Shown here: positions 1-11,130 of the stretch, piece by piece
Layout of the letters: each line of letters starts with the position of its first letter
How positions within the stretch are numbered: the stretch's first letter is position 1
Source: Plenodomus lindquistii
Lineage: Eukaryota; Ascomycota; Dothideomycetes; Pleosporales; Leptosphaeriaceae
Assembly: GCA_025504975.1 (NCBI GenBank)
Contig: JANUWI010000003.1
Coordinates: 2,108,001-2,172,000 of the forward strand
DNA: 64,000 bases
Reading direction: 5' to 3'
Made by a program: the position numbers and the translations under genes
The notes under the pieces: model-generated
What the model was told of the DNA's origin: nothing
The model's input: only the letters and a program-made list of their open reading frames with translations
Database searches by the model: none

Positions 1-452
1 GCAAGCTTGCACCTTCAATTCACCGTCTACAAAGTGCCGCTCATAAGTGAATGCAGCCAATAAAAAGCGCTGGTTGGTCTGCTGCGAAGGATCTCGCCAC
101 GTCACGCATCACTGCGTTATCATGAGTTGAGTGTGATCTTCTCGTTACATGGTGAAGCTGAGCAGAAATTGCGATTACGCTTGAAGAGTGATGGTCATTG
201 CCTGTGAATTCGGATTCCCTACAAGCCAGCGGGTGAAACATATCGTAGTCCATGATTCGGAATTTTACGACAAAGACAAAGGTCTTGGTATCTTCCTGTA
301 GCCCTCGAATATGTCTGAGGGTGGGACCTAGCCCCTAAGCAAGCGTGAAAGCCTTTGCTCCTCAATCGTCGATGTGCCCCTGGCTTACAACCTAGCACCA
401 TAGCCTGACATGCTCTCCGTGGCATGTGCTACACTCTTCTTTCACTATACAT
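1..452. other. Intergenic, no gene seen
   Basis: Only short unsupported reading frames are present and no family is recognised. It lies downstream of the first 2EXR gene. Confidence 0.5.
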
Positions 453-984
453 TTATCGTCGAAATCGTACACATAACCGTCTTCTACACCTTCGACAGAC
501 TCGCTTGACAGCCAGATGCCCTTCAACCCCGTCATCACAGAGCAGCGGATACTCCTTGAAGCAGTCAACATCCCATGGTCCATCAAATCCAAGCCTGAAT
601 GTCGTGGCTGCACGCTGAGACAGCGAGAGCATTTTGATGATCTCTCGACTTCTCGGAAAGTCCACGACGATATCGTTGTAGTGTAGAGGCAGAAACCGGG
701 TGTCTGCGTAAACCTGACGGCAGATATTTGTGGTGGCTACAAGAACCGAGAGAGGATAAGCCGATAGTCCCCACGTGTAGGAGCAAAAGCGAAGCGCCCG
801 AATTTCATCTTCTTTGTAAGCGTAGGAGTAGATCACGTTCCTGATCTCGCCAGGCAGACGGAGGAGGGGCGACTCTTTCGCGTTCCTCGCCATACTACAG
901 TATAATCAGTTCTCCAATACGTGTACACTATGCTGAGGCTACTCACATGCGATCCGCTTCTTCTTTCGACCGTGGAGTCGACAT
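453..984 (-). CDS. 2EXR domain protein, copy 1
   Basis: Exons on the minus strand are 984-947 (38 bp) and 894-453, with a GTGAGT...TAG intron of 52 bp in phase 2; the joined frame gives 159 aa. The core motif SPLLRLPGEIRNVIYSY starts at about residue 20, followed by the usual ICRQVYADTRFLP segment around residue 70, as in the 2EXR family of filamentous ascomycetes. The molecular role of that family is not known. No signal peptide or membrane segment is visible. The neighbour at 1304-1919 has the same strand, the same 38-bp first exon and the same intron phase, so the two look like a tandem duplication. The C-terminus is Arg/Cys-rich. Family assignment is firm; function is unknown. Confidence 0.8.
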
Positions 985-1303
985 TGTGTCGCGGTCTGGG
1001 GTGCAAGTTGTAGCCAGTGTTAAAGTTTGGTGTATGGAGAAACGAGGCAGCAGAGAGACGCGAAATACAGGCAAAGAGTGTGGCCAAGGTGGGGCACGAG
1101 CTGAGGCAGAAAGTAAAGGCGAGAGACTGCGCGCGTTAAGACAGGAAAGAGCAAACGGTCACCAATGGCAAAACTGCAGCTCACCTACAAAGTCACAGTA
1201 CTAAAGGGTGAAAGATTGCGCCTCAAATCACACAGCATACTCATAATACTGTACAGTCGTCCCGACTCCAAGCACTTGGAGAGATGTACCCCAGTGTGCG
1301 CCA

Positions 1304-1919
1304 TCAATTGTACAACAAGCCCTGATCCCAGACCATGTAATGCGTCCCCTCACACTCCCAACACCACTCCACAAACTCAAAGTACAACGGCTTCAACACC
1401 CTAGAATCCTCCGTCGCCCTCAACGCCCTCATCCCCGTCGCCCCAAAGCACGGAAACACCTCCATCAAATCAACATCCCACACCGTCCCGTGCCCAAACT
1501 TCAGCGTCGTCACCGCACGCAGCGCTGGAGTGAGCGTACGAATGATATACGGACTCGACTCAGTGCTCGTAACGATGTCGTTGAAGCGCAGGGGCAGGAG
1601 ACGCGTTTCGAAGTGGAACTGGCGACAAACGGTGGTAGTGACGAGCATGTCGGAGAGAGGGTATCCGATGTCTGTGCTGCAGTTCTCGGCGTAGACGCTC
1701 CATTCAATTTGTGGGCCGTATCCTTGGACACGAATGTGGTCTTCGGTGTAGACGTATGAGTAGATTTTGTTTCGCAGTTCGGCGGGGAGACGGAGGAGGG
1801 GCGACTCGACTGCGTTTCTGGCCGTGCTGGAAATCGATTAGCATGTAGGAAGTACGACAGTCGCTAGTCTCTGCTACTTACATGGCGTGGGCTTGTTCTC
1901 TTGTCTGAGGAGCTGCCAT
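1304..1919 (-). CDS. 2EXR domain protein, copy 2
   Basis: Exons are 1919-1882 (38 bp) and 1826-1304, joined across a GTAAGT...CAG intron of 55 bp in phase 2, giving 186 aa. The N-terminus reads MAAPQTREQAHAI and is followed directly by TARNAVESPLLRLPAELRN, the 2EXR core. TTVCRQFHFETRLLPLRFND matches the second conserved block. The ATG chosen is the one that makes the first exon equal in length to that of copy 1. It lies 319 bp upstream of copy 1 on the same strand. Biochemical function is unknown for the whole family. Confidence 0.82.
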
Positions 1920-2279
1920 CTTGCTGGTTAAAGTCATGTACGTGAAGTGTGACGAGGGAGCGACTTTCGATGAAAAGCAAGTTATAAAGTAAAGGTGGCG
2001 CTTATACGAGGGATGAGCCAGCGTTACAAACGCGACAGACCGTTAGCCATTAGCGCAGTCTAGAATAAACTCAAGAGCGGTAGCAGCGCATTCAGAGTCA
2101 TAACAATCTGCTCATGCGATCGTGACGCTAAGCTCATTTGTCATGACGCTGGTACTAATAACACGCAGACACTGCTCGACGCTCAACATCTCGAGGGTCC
2201 ATCGATTGAGTTTATATCAGAACGATGTCGCTTTCACCGCTTGATTGCTGCTATCAAAACAACGTACGTTATACACCAA
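1920..2279. other. Intergenic, no gene seen
   Basis: This stretch lies upstream of 2EXR copy 2 and downstream of the scm3 stop. No supported gene or repeat was found. Confidence 0.5.
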
Positions 2280-4331
2280 TCACATCGCTAATTCATCCTC
2301 ACTCTCGTCCCCATCCCAAGCACGTTTTCTGTTCAGCATGGGAAAACTCTTTCTCTTTACCAGTGACTTGCCCGTGCTTTTCGGCCCTGGTGTACCCATT
2401 TTCGTCCACGATTGCTTGATCTGTTTGCGAAATGTCTTCTGGCTGACCTTTGGGGTCGACTTCGCGTCTGATGAGGGGAGACCAGCACGAGGCTTCGGGG
2501 CAGGAGTGGTGCAGAGGAATGATAGAGGGAGCGGTGTGCTGGACTCGCGTTTGATACGCGGGGTGATTGGGGCGAGGAGCTCATCTTCATCGCCGACGAG
2601 ATCAATGGATGTACTGCGTCGAGCATTTTGGGGTTTGGGTGGTTTGATGGGGTGAGAAGCTGATGTGACAATTGCGCTTTTGTGCTCAAGTATGTCTTTT
2701 GCTTCTGCTTCGGAGTTGGGAACAATACTCTTTTGTTGATCAAACGAGGATCTTTGCCTTTTGGTCTTCGCTGTGGCTGAGGGTATGTTCCGCTCAACAG
2801 CACTCGGTGGATCAACAGTAGGCGACTTCTGAAGGAGGTCTTGCTGAATTGCGTCTTCCACAGTGTACTCTAATGACAATTCGATCGAGGGAAGAATGAC
2901 GTCTTCATGTAGCTCGTCATCATTGCTAATCGTAGGCGTGTCTGAACGGCCGTCGCCGGCTATTGACAACAGCTCGAGCTCGTCTTCGTCATAGTGGCTT
3001 AAACTCGAAGCTTTGTGGTTCGATCCTAGATTGTTACACGTTTTGGTAAGCTCATCCTCATGATCTCCATATCTCGAAGAGCTGGGCGTTGGTAGATGGT
3101 GCGTAAGAGCGGGCGAGGCTTGGTCAATACCATGCGCATCCTCCCTTGAGGCGTTTTGCAAATGTAAGTCGTGTCGCATTGAGATCGTACTCCAGTGGTG
3201 TTGTAATGTTGTGAGCGGCCAATTCCTCCATTTCTTGCGACTGTCACGAATCTCGGACCATGAGGTTTTCTCAGCCACTTTTCTGCTTATGTACACATCG
3301 TCGGCTTTGCTAAACGCAAATTTGGGTGCGGGGTCGCGTCTGCGCTGAATTTCGACTCTTGGACTTCTCCTAGAGGGCGTATGTTGCGGCGGCGCGTTTG
3401 TGCTTGTCTCGTGCTCATGGACGATCGATGGCGGGTGCTGAACCTCAGACTGCTGGGGACGAATTGTCCGAATTGCCGGGAAAGTCGTCTCATTGACTTC
3501 CTTGCTTGTGGTAGCAGAGCTCTCAAAGTTGCCAGATTGTGGCAGCGGTGCCGCGTCAGTAGGCTGAACACTCGGTGGCTCGACTGGAAGTGGTGGGAAG
3601 AACCATTTAGGATCTGTCGCGGGCACGACTGTGTCAGCACATATTGAAGGCGTTGCATAGCTGGAAGGCTGGGCATGGGTCGCCGGGGTTAGCGAGCTTG
3701 GAGTGTTTGATAGTATTCCAGAGAACAGGGGAGCTACAGCCTGCTGGACCGCCTGGTTGATGGTCTGCGTGAGTGTAGTGTAGAAGGCACTTTGAGCCTG
3801 CTGTCCTGCTGGGGTCTGTGGAAACTGAACGTATTGTAGCAGATTGGCGGCTGGGCTAGGCGTGTATGGTGCTTGTTGCGGGGTTTGTGGTGTGTTGGCG
3901 GGCATCGGAATCTGTATCGGCTGGACAATTGCTGAACGGTTCTCGACGGCGGCCTTGGTGGCCCTCGGACGCTGTGTAGGCGCCAACTCATCTTCCGAGA
4001 CTTGATCGTCATTCTCGTCGTCGTCTTTAGCGGGGCATTCCTCTTCTTTGCTGGCGGACAAGCCCAGTGTATCCAGTATTGAGGTCTCGTTCCGGTCGAC
4101 CTGGCGCTGCAGTCTGCGCAAATGGCCTCTGTCAACCACCAGCTTGTTCGCTTTCATGTCGATGATGTCGCTGTTCGATTCGTGCATGTTCTCGTATTTG
4201 GCGAAAATGGACTCCATCCGGCTCTTCAGTCTCTTCTCTTGTGCCTTTTTCGCATCGATGTACTCTTCATTCTCCTCGTCTACCTCTACCGACTGCAGGA
4301 TGCGCAAACGCTTCGCTGGCGGTTCCATCAT
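2280..4331 (-). CDS. scm3: Scm3-like CENP-A (Cse4) chaperone
   Basis: Single-exon gene of 683 aa when started at the ATG at 4331; a second ATG follows immediately at 4328, and the open frame extends 41 codons further upstream without a good start. The N-terminus MEPPAKRLRI, then KRLKSRMESIFAKYENM and IIDMKANKLVVDRGHLRRL, matches the Scm3/HJURP signature: the helix that grips the CENP-A/H4 dimer plus the conserved VVDRGHL segment. A Trp-containing block around residues 335-395 (SWSEIRDSRKKWRNWPL) resembles a Myb/SANT fold. The rest is acidic and low complexity, and the end is basic (KRKSFPMLNRKR). In the known family the protein deposits centromeric histone H3. It is divergently arranged with ATG6. 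Confidence 0.82.
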   Translation of the reverse strand: MMEPPAKRLRILQSVEVDEENEEYIDAKKAQEKRLKSRMESIFAKYENMHESNSDIIDMKANKLVVDRGHLRRLQRQVDRNETSILDTLGLSASKEEECPAKDDDENDDQVSEDELAPTQRPRATKAAVENRSAIVQPIQIPMPANTPQTPQQAPYTPSPAANLLQYVQFPQTPAGQQAQSAFYTTLTQTINQAVQQAVAPLFSGILSNTPSSLTPATHAQPSSYATPSICADTVVPATDPKWFFPPLPVEPPSVQPTDAAPLPQSGNFESSATTSKEVNETTFPAIRTIRPQQSEVQHPPSIVHEHETSTNAPPQHTPSRRSPRVEIQRRRDPAPKFAFSKADDVYISRKVAEKTSWSEIRDSRKKWRNWPLTTLQHHWSTISMRHDLHLQNASREDAHGIDQASPALTHHLPTPSSSRYGDHEDELTKTCNNLGSNHKASSLSHYDEDELELLSIAGDGRSDTPTISNDDELHEDVILPSIELSLEYTVEDAIQQDLLQKSPTVDPPSAVERNIPSATAKTKRQRSSFDQQKSIVPNSEAEAKDILEHKSAIVTSASHPIKPPKPQNARRSTSIDLVGDEDELLAPITPRIKRESSTPLPLSFLCTTPAPKPRAGLPSSDAKSTPKVSQKTFRKQIKQSWTKMGTPGPKSTGKSLVKRKSFPMLNRKRAWDGDESEDELAM

Positions 4332-4650
4332 GATTGGGATGTGTGCGCAAAGGCGCGCTCCTATTCCCTGCGCGGCTGGACGAGATGGGTTGTTGTGTCT
4401 CCGTGGGCGGCGGGCGGTGTGGGGGTTGTTTGTTTGCGGCGACAAATCACGCACAAGCCGGACGCGAGGAGACGCGACTTCCCCTCGGCCTGCGCTACCG
4501 GTAGCGCCCCCACCTCGCGACGGGAGTCCGAGCTCCCTGCAGATGATCAGCCGTCAAACGGCGGACCTCCGTCGTCCCAACTCGCATGCGCTGCCACACA
4601 TGTCCCCTCCTACTAGAACAGTATGAGGCGGCGTCGCAACCGACAGCAAC
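4332..4650. promoter_or_regulatory. Shared divergent promoter scm3/ATG6
   Basis: The 319 bp between the two start codons must hold both promoters. It is GC-rich and has no obvious TATA box, as expected for housekeeping genes. No specific operator was identified. Confidence 0.55.
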
Positions 4651-6305
4651 ATGGCGAATGACAGGAAACCATCGGGCCTGTCCTGCCAAAAGTGCAGGAC
4701 GCCCATCCATGTGGATGCCTCCATCGACCAGCTCAACCCGGCGGCCTTCAAGCTGCTGACAGGTACAGTTGGGCTTGATCGCTGTACATCTGCCCCTTCA
4801 CTCACATGTGTACAGATTCTACAGTTCCTGGCCAGCAGCAAGCGTCCAAGAGCTCCTCGCACCGCCCCTCGCGCCCCGCCTTCCCCGCCATCCGCTCAGA
4901 GACGTACAAGGAAGCCACCCAAGTCGCCAGGAACCCCACCTTCAGGCGCAGTGTGACGACCCCAAAGATGTCGCAGAGCTCAGCAAATCCTGCCATGTCC
5001 TTTATCGACGTCCACATGTCTGAGTCCATGCTGGACCCCACAACGCCTGCGCCTGGCCCTGTCCGCGAAATCTCCCGCCAGCGCCGCGCAGACGAGGCAC
5101 CGACGAATTCCAGTGACCTCACGAGGAGATCGAGCGTAGCAGGCACCTCGGGCACAGTTGGTGGGACAAGCCTGGCCGACGGGCTGGAGACGACGAATCG
5201 TATGTTTGAAATCCTATCTGCGCGCTCCGACATCGACCACCCCATATGCGTAGAGTGCACAGAGCTTCTAGTCGAAGGCCTACAAAAGCGGCTAGGTGTA
5301 GCTACCCGCGAAAGAGATGCCTATGTCGACTACTTGCGGCGCGCAAACACCGACGTACCAAGCGCAGAGGAAGTAAAGGCCGCTGAAGCATCGCTCAAAG
5401 CCGCGAAGAAGGCCGAAACCACCGCCATTGCAAACCTGGAAAAGCTCGAGGCTGAGAAGGCTGAACTCGATGAGCAACTGGCAGCACTTGAAATTGAGTC
5501 CCGGCAGCTCGACCAAGAAGAAAACGAGTTTTGGAAAGCCAGAAATGCCTTCAATACTACCCTGACCGAGTTCCAGAATGAGCGCGACGCCCTCACAACC
5601 CGCTACGCACACGACGCGCAGATACTGAATCAACTCCAAAGACGAAGCGTCTACAACGACACCTTTAACATAACACACGACAATCACTTTGCTACTATCA
5701 ACGGCCTCCGCCTCGGCCGGCTGCCCACACCCTACGTGGACTGGCCTGAGATCAATGCCGCATGGGGTCAAACCTGCCTCCTCCTCGCTACCCTCGCAGA
5801 ACGCTTAGGCTACAAGTTCCAAGGCTACGAGCTCTCCCCCATGGGCTCAACATCCACAATCACTCGCCTCGAAGTGAAAGGCGGCCCTTCTGCCGCAGAC
5901 TCCCGCCAACAATCTTCCCCATCTTCCCCTTCGATAACGCGTCACCGCCTCGAACTCTATTCTTCCGGCGACTTCCCCATAAACTTTGGCTTTCTACACC
6001 GGAAGTTCGATACCGCTATGGTCGCCTTCCTCGAATGCTTACGTCAACTCGGCGAATTCGTCGAAAACACAGGCGTCCACGCCGGTGGAGCGGCGAGCCT
6101 GAGTCTTGCAGGTCCAGGAGGTCAGGGTGGTGTCAAGATGCCGTACGAGATTCGCAAAGACAAGATTCACGATCAGAGTATCAAGTTGGCTATGAATAAG
6201 GAAGAGAGCTGGACCAAAGCGTGCAAGTATACGCTCACGTGTTGCAAGTATTTGCTTGCGCATGCGAACAATGTCGAGAGCTTGGCTATGAGAAGGGCCA
6301 GGTGA
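4651..6305 (+). CDS. ATG6: Beclin-1/Atg6 autophagy protein (Vps30)
   Basis: Exons 4651-4762 and 4816-6305 (GTACAG...CAG intron, 53 bp, phase 1) give 533 aa. The N-terminus has a CxxC pair (LSCQKCRTPI) and a SFIDVHMSES segment matching the BH3-like region. Another CxxC pair (HPICVECTELL) lies at about residue 190. A long Glu/Lys/Ala coiled coil spans about 220-320, and the C-terminal evolutionarily conserved/BARA domain includes INGLRLGRLPTPYVDWPEIN, AAWGQTCLLLATLAERLGY and the terminal WTKACKYTLTCCKYLLAH. In the family this is a subunit of the class III PI3-kinase (Vps34) complexes for autophagy and vacuolar sorting. Length and domain order are normal. Confidence 0.93.
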
Positions 6306-7046
6306 AGAAGGCGCGAGACGTGGCCAAGGTCGCATCAAGATACCCAGAATTGTACTTTTCGTTATACTCTTTTCTCACATCAGCTACCTATTTGGCTCCA
6401 TCCCCGGAAAGCTCGACGCACTGAGAGCCGCAGACGATGTCCGGTCGTTGACACCACAGTATGATCACGGGAGCAGTTCCCAGCTCCTGGGTTAGTCATA
6501 CTAATGTTGGTATCGGCCCCCTCCATGACCCAGTAGGCTATTCCCAAACAGATTTACAAAAGGTCGGCTGCATATTATGTTTGACAAACATCCTGGATAT
6601 GGATTCTATACGGGCTATTGGGACCTTTGGGTTTAGGATCTGAACCTACTGATCTATGGTGTTGAGCGAGGCTGCCGAGGTGGTGTGCACATTCATGTGG
6701 GTTTTCACGTGATCTCATCCGCACCTGCGCAGAGTGCACAGAGAGTGTGAAGATGTCTGCAGTGCATTTCGTAGCGAGCTCCAAGGAGGCCAGGCTTTAA
6801 TTGCCCCAACTACTCAAGTCCAGACACCAGATTCCAGACCTCGGATCTGGATACAGGATGCAGATTTTAGAAGTTTCAGCTGTGGGAACAGGGCTTCTAT
6901 GAGAGGATAATGGAACGGACGTATATTAGAGTGCAGTACCTAGCTGGCAGTTCTCAAGACATACAATTTACACTCTCAATACCGCCTTCTTGTACATTGC
7001 ACCTCGAATTCATCCCAAGGAATCGTATCAACCTACCTCCAAAAAA
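6306..7046. other. Intergenic, no gene seen
   Basis: Contains the 3' side of ATG6 and the upstream side of the broken SDR. No supported coding sequence was found. Confidence 0.5.
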
Positions 7047-7999
7047 ATGGCCCTTTAAAACGACAAGGTACGTCTCAAACGTTTCCCCTCCAAATGCTTC
7101 ACATCACCTTGCCTATCCAGCAATAACAACATCTCACACCTGAACCCAGGTCTTCATCGTAACCGGCGCCTCCTCAGGGATCGGTCTCTCAACCTCAACA
7201 TTAGTCCTAGACGCCGGCGCAAAAGTCTTCGGTGTAGACATTTCACCCAGTCCTGCCTCTTTATCCTCCAACCCCGCCTTCTCCTTCCTACAGATCAACC
7301 TCGCGGAGCCCGGTGCCGCCCCAACCGTAGTATCACGGTGCGTCGAAGTTTTCGGGCCCCGCATTGATGGCCTGCTGAACGTAGCCGGTGTCATGGATCT
7401 CAATGCTAGCATACACTCGATGACAGACGCCATGTGGGAGCGCTGTATATCCATCAACCTCACTGCGCCGATGAACCTGATGCGCGCCGTGATTCCCTAC
7501 ATGCGGGAGCAAAAGTCCGGCAGCATCTTCAATGTAGCGAGTAAAGCTGGACTATCCGGCGCGGTAGCGGGCGTCGCGTACACGGCTAGTAAGTCGAATC
7601 TGACTCTTCTTGTGCAGCATTTTTTTTTCTGGCACCGTGTATATGTAGGGATGATGTGTGTTGGGCGACCAACTGACCAAGACGACAGGTGAACATGGAC
7701 TTATCGACGCATCCAAGAACGTCGCGTGGCGCTACAGGACCGAGGGTATTCGTTGCAATGTCGTTGCTCCGGGAGGCGTGGCGACGGGCATCACAGGCTC
7801 AATCGACATGAGCAAGTTTGACCTTGAAGCTATGGAAACTATGAAGCCGATTCATTAGTTGCAGACCCCGAGTTTGGACGTAAGAGATACTATGCACCCA
7901 GATGAGGTGGCGCAGGCCATCTTGTTTCTGGCGTCGGATCTGTCGAGTAAGATTAGCGGAGCGATTGTTCCTGTTGACACTGCGTGGTCAGTTATATAG
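7047..7999 (+). pseudogene. Short-chain dehydrogenase/reductase, broken
   Basis: Exon-like pieces 7047-7067, 7150 to about 7587 and 7691-7999 read as a classical SDR: VFIVTGASSGIGLS (NAD(P)-binding Gly motif), NVAGVM, SINLTAPMN, then YTAS, NVAWRYRTEGIRCNVVAPGG and the C-terminal PDEVAQAILFLASDLSSKISG. Two stops lie in the same frame: TAA at 7056-7058 (fourth codon) and TAG at 7856-7858, after which homology resumes in the same frame to 7999. Using the canonical GTAAGT donor at 7588 and the CAG acceptor before 7691, the catalytic Lys of YxxxK becomes Glu (YTASE). No frameshift is needed. Most likely a recent pseudogene; strain-specific readthrough or an unrecognised intron over the TAG is less likely. 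Confidence 0.75.
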
Positions 8000-8286
8000 C
8001 GATGGCGTAGCTATGGCACTGCGTGAGTAGAGGGTCTTGGTATGAGAAACGCAAAAGTCCGGGAGAACCTGCAAGCAAAGCGCCTATCCTGGAGAGTTAT
8101 ATGCTGAAGTGACGTTCATTGCTGCGATTCAGTTGGGTGACTCTGGTCTCAAAGTCATATCTGTTGACATGGCCTCTGAGAAAGAGATGGATGGAAATGC
8201 AAAGAGGATTCTGTCTGACTGCGACGACTGTCGTCTCTCACAAGACTGCGTTCTTTGCGACCATCGTTGCCGTGAACAGTCGCGTT
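8000..8286. other. Start of gene-poor region, nothing supported
   Basis: The gene-poor region begins here and runs to 11130, interrupted only by a possible inverted-repeat element at 8287-8535. Short frames exist but none shows a recognisable family. Confidence 0.4.
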
Positions 8287-8535
8287 ACTCTACGAAGGAG
8301 CTCGTATTTATTGAGTCACCAAAGTCTGTCATAGGCACCATTCGCCGTAGCCAACACACCGCACTAAAACGTCTACTAAAAGGAATTAGATTGAACGTGT
8401 AGTCTCTAAAAGTGGTAAAAATATAATTTTGTTAAACTTTAATGCTTTTGTTATCCCTCTGCTGCTGTATAGGCTTAAGCGTTATGCTTTTAACGTGGGA
8501 TGTGGACATAATAGAAACGAGCTCCTTCGTATAGT
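8287..8535. repeat. Inverted-repeat (MITE-like) element, tentative
   Basis: TACGAAGGAGCTCGT at 8291-8305 is repeated exactly in inverted orientation at 8517-8531. Flanking bases extend the match to about 26-28 bp with a few mismatches. The interior is AT-rich and non-coding. Size and terminal inverted repeats fit a small non-autonomous DNA transposon, but I see no clear target-site duplication, so it could be a chance hairpin. Confidence 0.35.
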
Positions 8536-11130
8536 TCTGGCTCTCTTGGAGCTTTCAGTATATCTTACCGGTGGAGTCATCGTCGTCCGAGGTTACAGGG
8601 CTCATCACCGACCCGAGGTGAATGGATCTGATGGACGGTGAATCCGCTCTATACGTGTAGCAATGCGAATCACAGCCAGGTTAGGATATCCGAATTTATC
8701 TCTGTTGGTCTTGTCACAAGCGCATTTTGCTCCAAGAAATGTTCGTCCTATCCACCAGAGTGATCGTTGAGGTGATGTCATTATGCAATTTTCTTGATGT
8801 GGATTGCGACCAATCCGTTCAACCCAGATAGGCTCCCGAGTGCTGAATTCGTTGTACCTGTCTCCTGGGTATTCAGATGATAAGATGCCGCGTTCCAACA
8901 GCCCTTGGTGGGCTAAGATTGGCATTCCAGGCCTGCAACTGATAAGCTCCCGTTCGCATCTAGATCTGTGAACAAAGGGACGACTGCAGATATGCAGATA
9001 AGGTGCCGTGGTCCTTTGTGTGCGACAATGAGATGCGGGCCGAGCCTCCTTCGAAAGGTGCAAGATCCATTCGCCAAGGGTGATACCCTTCACTTTGGAA
9101 TGGTCGGTGATGCTGGAGTGTGGTCGCAGTGCGACTGGAAGCATTGGCACTACCATTGACAATGAATTTACCCCTTCACCTTGCGGCGTGGGTATCCCTT
9201 TTCTTCATTCGAAGATGCACAGCCCAAAGCTACAGACGTCGCCATTGAGTCACTAAACCATCGTGTGATGTGCTCTTCACCGCTAACATCCGAGCGTATC
9301 AGCACAGTCTAGGCCGTATCAGCTCGCCCCAAACACAGCGGCTCTTAGGCCGCCAGCACATCCGACGATCCTTGGCGTGCGAGGCGAAAAGGAGAAGGTC
9401 ACGATGTCACGATGTCCATCGGTGGTGTTGCGGCGCCTAAACGTGTCAGATGCGCTGTGCCTTGTGACCCGTCCTGTGGCGCGCGGACCTAGGCGGGCAG
9501 ACAAAGCATTTTGCTCTCGTACGCAAGGTCTGCACGGAAGTGATGACAATAGCAACGGCAAACCAGGGCGAAGTCCGACGGCTTTTAGTGCAAACGGCTT
9601 GTCTTCCCGCTGGCTGAACGGGTGACGCGCCAGACGCTTGAAGTTAGAGGTTGACCATAAGCCAGGGTCTGAGATCTCTGCGGGGTAGCGTATTCTTTTA
9701 GCTCATAGAAACCGAGAAAGGGCGATTGTATGATTTGGCAAGGAACGACTGGATGATGGTGAGATTGGATTCTGACAGATCGGCTCGCATATTGCGCTCG
9801 TCGGTGTATTTAGCCATCAGTATTGATGGTGGCTTCGCGTGCTCTGGTCGCTTTGCCGCAGATGCTGCTAGAAGGGGACACCAGGAGACAGTCTGCAACG
9901 GCTAGGATCGCCTTGATGTGCTCGGCTCTGCAGCCTGAGCGACGGTAGTGCCCGCAACGACCGCGATGCTTGCGTTGTGGAGAGGCTGCAGAGTAGAGCG
10001 GGGAAAGTTCTAAAACGTAACAAATTACCACATCTGTAACATCGAAGATGATGGTGAGAAGCCCAAACTCGAATTTGATGCGCACGAGAACATTGTGTTG
10101 CGGCTGCAGCAATCCGAAGCTTTGTGCAAACTCTGCATAGCAACCCACTGCAAAGCCTCTAGAAACTTCACGAGGTCGTGCCAAGATCGGGTTGGCGATC
10201 GTGGAGATGTCGGAGTCATCCTGGTCATGACCAAAGATGGCGAAACTCTGATGAGATTGAAGGTGTGAGTGCCGACGCCGACAGCGATACTTTCAGTCAC
10301 AGCCGTCGGGGGGCCCGGAGATGGGTCTTAACGTTCCATTATGCGTGAGCCACTTTGGACGCTGTGACGCGAACGACACAGTGAGACAGACGAGTTGAAT
10401 GGCCGCAATATGGGATGAGCCATGCGTAGCAGTAGGCGGTCGTCGATGCAACAACATGACGACTCGGAATGAATGCAGCCGCCATACGGGAAGCACGGCC
10501 AGCGCACGAGGATGGTGAAAGACGGTCGCACGGTCGCGTCAAGAGGAGTCTGGAGTAAAGATGTGTCAAGAAACAGTTTCCATTACCCCCGAATTATTCT
10601 GAGGTGCCTCGTGATCATGCGCAAGGAACCCGCTCACTAGTAAAATTTAGCAAAACCCGGGGTCGGGCCAAGCCTTCTGACGTAAAACACAGCAATGGCG
10701 ACCACGCTGCTTTGCGCTTTCCATCGCAAAAGTGCACGCGTGCGACAAGACGCCCCAAAGTCTATTGGCCAGATCCAGTCATTCACTCGCCTGAAATCAT
10801 GGCCCTTGGCTCGACTGCGCCTAGGGGATGGCGTCCGACGCGTTGGCGCTGATGGACCTGGAGTCACGATTGACTATTGACTAACAAACGTGCCATAGAG
10901 CCCTTTGTCCAAACAAAACCCTGCAGTTCCGGGGAAGGGCAGTACCTGATGGGTATAAGAGACGCCTCCCAGTGTTTGCATCTGCTCGAGATTATCTGAC
11001 TAACCCGTGCATTCCTCACTCACCCTGAGAGACAGCATCAACAACCCACCGCCACCCATTCCTATAAAGGACACCACCTCTTCTGTTCCACACAAATTTC
11101 GACGCAGCCTTTACGTCCTCGATAGATCCA
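8536..11130. other. Gene-poor stretch
   Basis: About 2.6 kb with only overlapping short frames on both strands. The longest (8605-9162, minus) shows no family I recognise. A TATA-like GGGTATAAGAG at about 10949 may belong to the F-box gene at 11131. Confidence 0.4.

Noticed and set aside
8605..9162. 185-codon minus-strand frame in the gene-poor region
   Set aside because: No recognisable motif, many rare residue combinations, and no splice or promoter support.
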